Assembly (NCBI GenBank): GCA_001661515.1
Contig: LUVW01000042.1
Span: 38,213 to 102,212 of the forward strand
Reading direction: 5' to 3'
DNA from: Capniomyces stellatus
Taxonomy: Eukaryota > Kickxellomycota > Harpellomycetes > Harpellales > Legeriomycetaceae
Length of the DNA stretch: 64,000 nt
Below the pieces are notes generated by a model. It worked only from the letters and a program-made list of their open reading frames with translations. It was not told the origin of the DNA and did not search any database. The stretch's first letter is position 1; every line of letters starts with the position of its first letter. Positions 9,983 to 21,300 of this stretch are shown one piece after another. Made by a program: the position numbers and the translations under genes.

Positions 9983-11193
9983 TCTTGTTTAATTATTAAT
10001 ATATTAACGAATCTATTTACCAATATATTTCTATTTCTAATTATATCACTGTAATCCAGTCCTTCAACTTTGATCCAACACTATATTATAAAGTATCACT
10101 GTAAAGTACAATTAAGATATTTACGAGTTGTCAGAAGGATCCCAGCACACTGTATTTATACAAACTTGCTAGTAGAATTCTACAAGCCTACTCCTACACA
10201 CTCAATTATTTTTACTTTGCTCGTTAATTAGACTAACTTAAATACCATCCATACCATCCCTCGCAATATTTAAATGGTACATTTATCTTGCTTGATTTAA
10301 CCATTATTTATTTATTTATTTTTTTCCCGCAACTAATTCAGTTATTTGAATACTTCCACATAAGCATTTATTTTCCGAACCAAAATGTTCTACATAAACA
10401 CCAGCAACTATACTAAAGGTGTATATAATAGCAGTACTTTGGATTTGATTTCATGAACTCGCGTTTGTTTTTTTTTGCGAATAACGTGTGTTTAGCATAT
10501 ACAGAATGAATGTAGCTTGTTTCATAAACTTTTTTGTTTTTCGTTTCCAAGCTTGGGTAAAGTGCTTTTATTCCGCACTTATCACATCCTGCTACAAGCA
10601 ATCCGCCTACCCTGTTTTTTTATAGCAGTTGCAGCTGTCTAAAACACATACAATATAGTAATGATACTGATCGCATTGGCATCGCTTATGTTGGACTGTT
10701 TAGGTTTCAGTTTATTAAAGCAAAGATTATTTGCCCAAATTACGATCGCTCGTTTCTCACACAAATATAATTTTGATCTACAATTCCGTCATGCTTATAA
10801 AAACTGTTGTGGTTATTTTATATGCACAAATTAAATATTAATTTAAGTGGAATTCGTTTTGAACATTAACTTTACTAATTCTTCAACTATCTAAAAATGT
10901 CAATGTAATTAAACGAATGCGTAACTGCGTAAAGCTGGTGTAAAAACAAATTGGCAAGTCGAATAAAGTGTTTAAATGATACAAGTCTGGTTATACTAGA
11001 TATTTTAAAAACAAGAAATAAACAGAACGAATAAACAATGAAGAGCTAGGAAATAACGTATAAATTAAATAAATAAAAAATGTGAAAGAAAAAAAAAATG
11101 CAAATAAACTCTGGTATATGTATAGGATACGTGTATGATTTTTATAAAACACAAGTGGCAGCAATGCAAAGAAGGATAATATAGCGCAGAGCT
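9983..11193. other. Intergenic region, trypsin promoter and deubiquitinase 3' flank
   Basis: This is 1.2 kb of AT-rich sequence between two minus-strand genes. It includes a TATA-like site at 10153-10160. A 62-codon open frame at 10413-10601 shows no family signature, and I do not call it a gene. Confidence 0.55.
10153..10160 (-). promoter_or_regulatory. TATA-like element upstream of the trypsin gene
   Basis: TATAAATA on the minus strand lies about 170-195 bp upstream of the two candidate start codons, which would allow a leader of roughly 140-165 nt. In an AT-rich genome such a match can arise by chance. Confidence 0.3.
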
Positions 11194-14100
11194 TTACATT
11201 TGATCACGGACAAAAAACAACAGATATGCAGCGGGAGAAACAACGTCCTGCTCGTTTATCTGGTTAACGCGAGTGTCGTTAAAGTAGTTCCACTCTCTTC
11301 TATGACCGTTATAAACACTTGCAGTGTAATGTCCGCCATTGAGCCCACCCATGTGGTTGGCAACCGCATACAAATGGTAGTTTGCGCTTTTTCCTTCCGA
11401 CTTCATGTAGCCCGTGCAGTACTCGCTCATGTCCAGCCCCCTTGTCGGATAAGTCACCATGCTTTCCAGCTTGTCTCGGAACGGTCCTTCAAAACTAAAT
11501 CTCTTCAAGTGCAGCACCAGCACAAGAGGCAGCTTGCTGACCTTCAGCTGTTTTGTTGCTGAACGAAGCTTTTTGCAGTGCGGACACTTCCACTCGTTTT
11601 CCTTATCCAACGTTTCTGGTTCAACAAACTTGGTCAAGCACTGGGTTATGTCAAAGCGCAAGTTTGAATGCCCCCTGTTGCCAGACTTTAGCGAAAAGTT
11701 CATTTTACTAGGTAGTCTACCCGCTGACAAGTTCTTGTTTGCACCAGCGGCATTTGGGGTTTCTGGGATAGGTATTGGGAGTGACAGCTCGGTAAATGGC
11801 GAGTATGTCGTTGATCTAAACCCACAGGTTGAGCATTGCAGCCGAGACTGCAGTTGTCCTTGGAATATCGATACTATGATAGACCAGTTCAACTTTATGT
11901 GTTCATTCCACCTCTTTTCTGACTGCTGCCAGTCCGGCAAAGCCTCAAACAGCCTTTCCTGCTCCTCAGTCTCAACAACAGCAGTCCCACTAGCTGTGTT
12001 CAAACTCTCGTGCAACCCGCCCAAAAAACTGGATTCAAACTCCTGCGCATCATGTTGGTCATTTCCTTCAAACATCGGGAGACATTTCTGAACAGAGTTA
12101 AGCAGCGTCACGGGTGACAAGTAGGTGTTCTGGCCACTCCACATCTGGTCGATTGTCTGAGCAAACTCATTTGTCAGCATTTCACAGCGTCTGCGCTCTT
12201 GGATCATTTTGCTTCTCGCCGACGTTGCCAGTGTAGCAGCCTTGGCTCTTATTTTTGCTACAGACAGCTCTCGGCTGGCATTGGTGTCCCTTCTCCAAGC
12301 GCCAGTCAAGAAGAATCTTGCTAGCGGAACTGTTCCTGACAAACACTGCAGCACCGAGTTCATGTAGCACGTGTTTCCAAAGTTTTTAAGTCCAGTCAAT
12401 GCTATATTTGCAGCCATCCTTTGCGGGACCACTATTTCTGCTGCTGGCTGATTCTGCCGTTGCACTCGTTGATCCCGCTGTTCTTTCTGTTGGTGCTGCT
12501 CGCGTTGTTCTCGCTGTTGGTACTGTTCCCGCTGTTCGTGTGTTTGTGGTTGCACCTGGTTGCGCTGCTGTGCTTGGATCTGGCTATGGTTCAGTTCATA
12601 TCGCTCATTTGCGTGTTTTTGACCCGCTGTTGTTTCGGGCCGTAAGTAAATTGGTTGAGGCGCTGTTGGGGGGCCTATGTCGCCAATCTCGTGGAATTTT
12701 GTCGATGGCTCGTTGCTAGACGACCGATAAACCTGCCCCCTATTAATTCTGTTGTATTGGCTCGAACTCGCTATTGAAGTCGGCGCCAATAAGCCATTGC
12801 TGGCTGGTGAGCTTATTGGAGTTGGCGATGCTACTGGTACCGGTGGCGCTACTATTCTGTTTGCTGACACTTGAACTGAAGACAGATCTGTATATTGCGG
12901 TCGTGCGGGTATTGGTGGTCTTGCAGGCTTCACTGCTGGACCAGGTTTGCTGCTGTAACTGTCAGTAGACTCGTCCATTTCCTTGCTCAGATCGTCTATC
13001 AGTCCCGCTGGCTTCTTTGGAATTGAGGGTAACGTTTTCCTGACTTTCACGAGTGGCTCAGCTATTTGTGTGTCAATTGCTGCATTCAACTCCTCTGCGT
13101 TTGTCTCGGGTACTTTTTCAAGCCTAGTAGCAATGCCACCCCCAAACGTGTAGTTTTCTATACTTTCAGCAGCCGACACTAGGCCGCCGTGATTTGTTAT
13201 TGGCCCTGTCAGGTCTGGTAGATGAGTTGCTGCATACTGCGAGCCCACTACGCCTTCATACTTGGTATCGCCAGTTTGTGTAAACCCTAAAAGCGGGTTA
13301 TCAAAGATTGTCTTTCTTCGGACCAACCTACCCTGTCTGCGCGGCTCGCTATCTACAGGTCTGCTTGCATCACGCAGAGCTTCTTCTCCTACTCTCGGCT
13401 CATTCGCATCCCCGCCTTCAGCCTTGCTAGTCATTTGAGCACCCTCCACTGAAGACACTGCGTTTATATCAACTCTAACATTCACTCCAGAATCAGAAGC
13501 GTGCCTAGCCCCAACTCCAGTTGTTCCTGGTGTGTCCGCCAACATTGGCATGTACGATGGTGAGCTATAGCTACCAATTCCGCTGGATCCGCTGCCATAG
13601 CTATATTCATTGCCATACCTTCCCAGCTCACCAATTTCTCCGCCCTCAACTCTTCTTGATGTGGCTTCGGGCTTTCTAAAGAACCCATAGAGCGATCTGT
13701 TAACCCCGCTACCACTAGTCTGGCTGCGGTAGTTTACAGCTTCACCATCACTGCTTTTGCCCACCTGGTATGCTCCCAACTCCAATTTGTCCAGCCTATT
13801 AATGCCGCTTTCTCTTTGCTTAACCATTGACTCGGACTCAATCTTGATTTTGGCCAGTGGTTCCAGCTTTGCTTTCATTCCAAATACGTCGCTTCCAATA
13901 CACGCAGAGACCCCACTAACATGCACCCACCACGACATCCCCCCTAACAACAGCCTCGGCTTCTTTATATCTCCAAACCTCAGTTCGCGGTGGTATATTG
14001 CTAGCAGCAAAATCCGCAGTGACTGGTTATTGAATGATGATTCAAGCATGTCATCGCTAACATTCTCTGGCTTGTTCGTGCTTTCGTCCATATAAACAAC

Positions 14101-15931
14101 TGCCTTGTATCTTGACCTCTGGCTATACTTGGCTTGCTCTTCCATCGAGTATATCCCCAAAAGATTGTACAGATCCGACGACGTTGTGCTATTCATTTTT
14201 TTTTTTTTTTTGTAAACAATAAAACCAATAATCCCATCATTCCATTAGTATAAATCGATTAATATTGACTGGTTTTTATAATAATTTAATCGGTCACAAA
14301 TAACCCCCCCCCCCCAAAAAAAAAACACCCAGCATAATCAACCAGCCATGCTATTAAATTATACACACTTCTTCAAAACTTACCTGCTAGAAAGCCATAC
14401 AGGGTCGATATTAACCACATCTCTGTGCTTGATTCTACATCTTTTGTAGTCTTCTGGCCTTCGAACATCTAAAATCAACACTCTGTTCAACTCATCCCCA
14501 CTCGAAGTTTGTATTTCCATGTACAAATCCTTCGCCGAGATCGTGGCTTGATCGGCCAGCTCACGTCCTTCCTCCACTGGCTGTGAACTTATTTTCTTGA
14601 ATCTTTCATCCATTCCTGCTATTGCCAGTCTCTTCTCGTCCAGGTATACATCTATATTCTCTTCATTTCCTGCCACCTTGGCTCTGCTTTCTGGGCTCAT
14701 CACGCTTTCAGTATTCCCCACGTCCATTGATATCGATGGGTATCGTTTGATAAAATCATCCCTCAGGCTATCTACGTTTGCCTGTCGCTTAGCCTCCTTT
14801 TCTTTCCGCTGCTTCTCTCTCTCTACCCTCTCCTTTTCTGCCATTTGGTCTTGTGCAACTATCTTTTCTTTCAGCGCTTGCATTTTATCGAGTGTGGATA
14901 CAACAAGCTATCAATACATTTTATTTTACCTGTTAGCATGTGTTGTTGACTTGTTTTTTACCAGCTTTATTACAACAATCTTATTACACTAATCTTATTT
15001 CACCACTTCAAAATTATCAACATAAATTTACCTTTTTCAGCCCAATGTACTCTTGGCTTTTGCCATACTCTTTAAAGTCAGGTTGCTTTGGAATCACATC
15101 TGTTACTATGTTGCACAGCCTCATGTAGTTTACATATGCCTCTTTATACTCCTTTTTGTCTTCCTCCAATCTTCCTTTGTCAAAGCATGTGTTCGCTGTA
15201 ACTATCCACGACCTTGTCGACACCTTATAGCTCGGGCTTATAACCGCCCGTTTAGCCAGGTCCGAAATCGTTTGTTCCCGATGCACATTTGAAATCGCAA
15301 TATCAGTCTTTTCAGCGCCCATCTGCTTTGCTGCTGATTCCGTCTGGCTGACTTTGTCCTGCTTTGCGCTAGGTTGGTGTGATTCCTCTTTCTTTTCAAA
15401 CTCGAGTCCCAGTAATCCATCTTTATAATCAATTGTTTTTTCTTCCTTAACAACATTAGATACTGTTGTTGGTCTAGCGCCATCATCCTGGTTGCTATCT
15501 TGAAAATAATTTGGTTCAGCCTCTCCTACTGATAATTTGTCTAAACTGCGCAAACCATTCATTCGTGGTGTAGATATCTTGAACACGCCTTTGCCTGCCT
15601 GCCCAGTGTACTCATTATGTACTCTAATTACATTAGCATCCGTTGTTTGAATCCCATTTATCAAATCAAGAGTTTTGTCTTTGTTGCTTTTAAAATCATC
15701 TATATTATCCACTCTTGCAGCATTATTTGGTGTCAATTCGTTGTGGTCATGTTCGGCTGCTGGGCTTTTGTCTATCTCTGTGTATTCTGCTTTTTTCCCA
15801 GAGCTGAAAGTTGAGGACGATCCATTTGATGTCGTAGGATTAATCACAAGCGAAGATCTGTCACCAGACAAAGCATTGAAACGCCTTATCAGCTCGCTTG
15901 CTCTACCCTCTCTATTGTTATTGCTCGCCAT
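11194..15931 (-). CDS. Ubiquitin-specific protease of the Doa4/USP8 type with rhodanese-like domain
   Basis: Exons are 15032-15931, 14384-14907 and 11194-14188, giving 1,472 residues. Introns are 124 nt (branch GCTAAC) and 195 nt. The phases fit and the rhodanese domain reads through the second junction. Domain order: a USP8-dimerisation/MIT-like helical region (about 235-300), a charged coiled coil (about 305-345), a rhodanese-like domain (ILDVRRPEDYKRCRI and onward), a long disordered Ser/Pro region with a Gln/Arg-rich tract, then the USP catalytic domain. The Cys box is GLKNFGNTCYMNS with C1082 as nucleophile, the His box is GGHYTASVY with H1428, and two CxxC pairs (CSTC and CPHC) form the zinc ribbon. 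Relatives (yeast Doa4, animal USP8) remove ubiquitin from cargo at endosomal ESCRT complexes, which is the likely role here. Yeast has the paralogues Doa4 and Ubp5, so no symbol is assigned. Confidence 0.9.
14189..14383 (-). other. Intron 2 of the deubiquitinase gene, with homopolymer runs
   Basis: The coding strand has a TACTAAT branch site (14244-14250) and then A16 (14196-14211) directly before TGAATAG. The plus strand also shows a run of about 12 C followed by about 10 A near 14304-14326. These runs are prone to sequencing error, but they lie outside exons. Confidence 0.8.
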
Positions 15932-18358
15932 CTTATTTTCTACTCTATTTCTCTTTTCATTTCCTCCCCACCGGTTTCTTTTGCAGTATTTCTTTACTCT
16001 ACTTTTTGTTTTATTCTACTCTGTTTGGTTTTTAAATGCCTGATTTAGTTTACTATTAAATCTTGGCTGTTTTTTTCTTTTCTCCCTCTACAAGTCCGCC
16101 ACCAATACCACAGACTATTCTCGCCGCTCCTTGCGCTTGACTTTACCACACTCTGTTTGTTATTTTACTTTATTGTTTGGTTATCTTATCTTGCAGAACT
16201 TTTATTTTTGAACTCAATCTCTTGTTAACAAAGCCTGCTTTTCTTCTACAGTAGTTGACGCCTTTTTTTTTGTCGGTACATAGGCTGTTGGTATAGAGTT
16301 AGACCGTACTAATTAGAAAAAGTCGTATTAGTTATATATATTTACTATATTTTGATTTTTTACGCCAATGCGTCCTCCTTTTAGCAGTGTATATAGAAGT
16401 AACCTCCAATGCTTCACCTCCTGAATAATACTAGCACGCCTGGGTATTGTTTGTATTAAAATACAGCGTCCTTTGTGTAAAGATTGCTGTAATTCAAACT
16501 AAATGAATATAATTAAAAGCCTCAACTAAATTGGATTTACTACTTGCAAAGACCAACCCATTCAATTACTTTTCACCAAGTTATAAACTCTCTTGGTATT
16601 CTATATTAGCTGTATTTTTCTACACAATAGTGTTTAAAGCTCTAATTGTTTGCTTGTGTGTTTTTAAACAAAAACAAAGTATTAGTCACTTTGGTTTTCC
16701 GGGTTGTTTCAATGGCTTTCACACCAACTTGAGCAATTTCGTCTAAACTAATCTTGGATAATCCTTGAAGTTTTACAAATTTACATTTTCTCGTTTTTTT
16801 TCTATTAATCGATTTTACATCCTTTCCTCCTAAATTAGTGTCTTTGGTTCTTTTTTCCCTTCTACAATTTCTTATTTAATTTGGGCATCTACAATTTTTT
16901 TTACTTTTAGCAAGTTTTATGTCCCTTTGATCTTGGCTTACAAGAATAAAAGACAAAAAAAAAGAAAAAAAAAGAAAAAAAAGAATGTGACTCGGATTAC
17001 TAGCTGCTTTTTTTTTTTGCCAAGCTTATCTGGCTCAAAAGCAAACAAGCTGGACAGAGTAGTAGTGATACTTCTTCACAAACACTTTTCTGCCTTTTAA
17101 AGGTATTCATATGGTGTTTTTACTTATAGAGTGTGACCAGTCTGGTGCCAATAGTCAAGTATCGTTTTACTTTGGTCAGTCGCTTAGCCAAAAGAAGTTC
17201 TCTCTGATTTGATTTATGTGATTTATTGGCAACAGTAGTAAATACATTTTATCCTTTTATTTATTTGGTGCCCGAGAAAATTGAACAAATTGTGTTCAAG
17301 TAAAACGGACCTTAAATGTATTTGCTGATACCCGTGTACAGCCTTAGAAACGTTCAAAATAATATTCGACCTGTGATGGGCTATAGAGTGTGTGCAAAAA
17401 TAAAAGCTACGAATGTGGAGCAACTATTTGCCTACTTGTCCACTTATCCACCCATATATCATCCTACTTATTCGATATCAAGTGTTTACTTAACACACCC
17501 TTTTTTAATGGTTGGTCTCACAAATAGTGGATGTAATTTGCCTTTGCTCTTGTTTACAAGAAAAAAGTGTCTAGTTAAGTGCACCTTAAATCCAATTTGT
17601 CCGCTCTAGCAAACACCAAGTAAAGTGGTGTGAGTTAAAAAGTCTAAAATGACTTGTAAGTTGGATTTGAAATGTTATATTATTAGCCAATGGCTAGTAA
17701 ATTGTTGCGATTTTGGACTTGGTATTTCGTATTACTGGTTACGAATGGGGTTTTCAAAACCTCACCAAATAGAATGGCAATAAAGTCACAATTACGCAAA
17801 ATTTCCAAACAATTCAAGCTTATTTTTTAAATAAAAAGATTCATGGGATCAAAACAAAAAACATTAGCATGTTATTGAATCTCATCCAGTAATGATTCGT
17901 GGATTATCAAGTTCGCTATAAGCTAAAACCGCTTTCGTTTTGTATTAAAAAGACTATAAACAATAAAAAGAAAAGGTAGGTTAGTATTGGAAATAAACCA
18001 AAAGCTAAAAGCAACTTTATTAGTCAGAACCCAAAGTCCAAATAAATTTAAATAGCGCAAACCTTAATTAAAGGCAAGTAAGTCTCGTGAAACTATGATT
18101 CATTACAACTCGCGTTTAAAATACAAACTATTATTGAGTTCGAATATAAACAGCTTTGCTGCTAAATATCACATACAAGACTAGCTTTACAAAATTAGTC
18201 TTTTTAACAAAATAAATACCAAGAATACTATCAACAGTCAATAAATACCAAGAAGAACGACTGAGAACGACAACGAGAACAACTCGACATACAAATAGAA
18301 TACTCAGTTTTCGATATTTCACTTTTTGTCCAATACGAATCGGATTAATGTTAAAAAA
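15932..18358. other. Intergenic region between divergent genes
   Basis: This is 2.4 kb between the deubiquitinase (-) and the OCRL-like gene (+), presumably with both promoters. It is AT-rich with T- and A-runs, and it contains one degraded copy of the dispersed element near 17213. The small frames show no motifs and no supported splicing. Confidence 0.55.
17213..17255 (-). repeat. Degraded copy of the dispersed element
   Basis: On the minus strand this reads CTGTTGCCAATAAATCACAT followed by an A-rich stretch, matching the 3' end of the other copies with one change in the CCAATAAACC core. The upstream part is lost and no clear flanking repeat is seen. Confidence 0.45.
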
Positions 18359-21300
18359 ATGTCCGTGTCAAGGGAAGAGTTTGATTTCAGCAACATATCG
18401 AGGCTTTTTCGGAGCACTGAAACGGTTTTAAAGATAAGTCCAGAATGATAGAAATACAATGATAGAAATACAATGATAGAAATTCAATCATAGAAATGCA
18501 ATGGTAGAACGTCGTTGTAGCCTGTATAAGTCTGGTTGCAGAAATATTATTCATATAATTGCCAATCAAAGCAACCAAAAACCGTTGAATACGAGAGCGA
18601 GTTTTTTTTAATAAAATTGCTTTGGATTTTGCCTACTTACGTTTTCCCAGGATTCCAGATTGCCAATGGGGGACAAAGACAGAAGGCGCACTTTGCCTTT
18701 GTCGCGGAAAAGAATAAATCAATCAAAAGAGTTTGGTAGGTTTTACATTTACACACAAGAGCGCTTTAGCTTATAACCACGGAATGTTTATTTGGTTTAA
18801 CGTTGGACTATACAAGAACTGAACACTGACGATTTCATTTTAAAAAATTTAGTATCTTTGCTATATGGAAAGGACTAAATGATTTTAATGGAATTTACGA
18901 AATAATACCAATTACAAAGAGATTGATAATCAAGAGTAAGAAGGCGACAGAGCATTTATAATTTGGCTTGGAAAAGTATCTACAATAACCGCAATATGTT
19001 TTGAGTGAGTCTTTGTTATATTTAAACACCTTGACTATATATATTGCCTGCTATAGGCGCCACTAATAACGAGCGCCTGAAGTACGGAGTAGAAACATTT
19101 GAAGGTAATATTTATGTCTGCTTAAGCCCTTGTCGATACTGAACAAAGATGCTGGATCATAAGTCTCATATACATCACATCACATCACATCACACCACAT
19201 CACATCATATCACATCACATCACATCACATCACATCACATCTTATCTGATATGAATCTACGTTGCTTTGGCTGCTGTGATTTTTAGCTGACGACCTGGTA
19301 ATACTAAGTAGCGATGACATAGAAGCTGTCTGTATGTTTAGCTTGGAAAACCAAGCGGAGATGTTCAGGCAAACCATTTTGGCGTATTTAACCGACTCGA
19401 GTAAGTTACAGATGCTTGGACTGAACTTGTACTCTTAACAAAGTTTCCTCGCCTAACCATGTATGCCTTGTTATTGGCGTTTTAAAATATACTAAAGGGG
19501 GTTTCTTTATGGTTTTGCTGTAGATGTGTTGTATGATGACTGGAACGTGGGCAAAGGGTTTGATTGGGTCAATTTTTACGCGGTTAATAAGCAGCTGTTT
19601 AAAGGTTAGTCAAAAATGAAAACAGATACCTTGTGATTTATTTAAACTATATATAAGGTGTAGTTATATTGTATTCAGTGGCTAGTATTGGTTTTTTTGG
19701 TGTGGGGACTTGGTGTTTTGGTAACAATAATTTGCATGGAATTTAGATTGCTCGTTGGTTGAGGAGAAAGAAGTTATTGACAGGCTTTCCGCGATTATAA
19801 AAAACGAAGCTGCGTCGCAGGACAGGTGGATTAGGGAGCGTATGCTGATGAGAAAAACCGAGTACCAAGTTAAACATCCGATGAACATCATGATAGGGAC
19901 ATGGAATGTAAGCGGCAAAATGGCTCCCAACTCTGTAGCCAATTGGCTGTGCGGACCAAACACCCAAAAGGTAAGTATGAGTTATTGTTGCTGGTATATC
20001 ATGTATTTGCAGTTTTTTTGCACAGCTAATTTTAACTACCACTTGTTGGAAGTTTACTTATCCAGTGTTTTGGTGCTATGGTTTTTGGTCGTAGAAGTTG
20101 ATTGTTGAAGATACTAAGGAAGATGGTGTTGGTGAAGGTGGTTTCAAGTCAAGGCTAGATAAGCATGATCCAGGAATATTGGTATTGGGGTAAATTGTTT
20201 ATATGTTGTATTTATAAGGTTTCAGCACAGTGGTACAGGTGCTAAATTAGTTAAAAACTAAAATTAAGCAGCAAATTACTGACATTCAAACAACAAATCG
20301 AATAAATTGTATAGGTTCCAAGAGTTGGATCTGAGTGCTGGGTCGTATGTGTATTATGATGTTTCTAAGGAAAACGAATGGAGCGAGTGCATTGAAAGAA
20401 GTCTAGGAAGTAGATCGTCCATGTACACTAAAGTGGCTTCCAAACAGCTAGTCGGTATGTTGGTAATGATCTACTGCAAAAACAGCGAACTTGGTAGAGT
20501 CAAGAATATCCTGACCTATTCCATGGGTCTCGGGCTTCTTGGGTATATGGTAAAACGCTATACTTTTAACAATTGTCTTTAAATACTTGGTACTGATAAA
20601 AGATTCTAGCTTAATACAAGTATAACTTTATAATTATAACAGAACAACTTTTATATCAAAAATATAATGAAACACAAGGAACAGCTAAAAGGGTGATAGG
20701 AAACCCTTTTTTTTTCTTCTGTACTTTGAAATGGGAATTATCGGTATTAAATTGGGGTTTGAGCTATGAGGTTAACATTTATGTTTTTGGAACTTTTAAA
20801 ACTGGGATTATTTTTTTAGGGAAATAAAGGCGCAGTCGCGGTAAGGCTGACTGTAGACGAAACTCCGTTTGTGTTTATCAACTCGCATCTCACTCATGAA
20901 GACTCGAATGTCGAAAGGAGGAACTCGCAGTACCAAGAGTTGATAAAAAAAATAGAGTTTAGAAAGGAGATCACAGTAAAGAACAAGTTACAAACCAACG
21001 CAGACGTTTTGGGCCAAGAGATTGTATACAAGCTGTTTGACTCGTCTTATGTGTTTTGGTTGGGTGACCTGAACTATAGAATTGATTCTCCTAGCTCCGT
21101 CACCAACACTTTAATAAGGAATGGCCAGTTTAAACTTTTGCTGGGCCTTGATCAGGTTAGTATAATGGATGGATTTGATATGTTGGAATTAACTTTATTA
21201 TATTCTAAACTGCGGCTATTCTGGTCGTTCGGCCTGGATCAGTTGGACTTGTACTAAAATTATGACTGATGTGGTATATTTGGTTGGGGCAGCTGTATAC

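Noticed and set aside
10413..10601. 62-codon open frame with two cysteines
   Set aside because: It has no motif, no spliced extension and AT-rich surroundings. The length is within chance for this composition.
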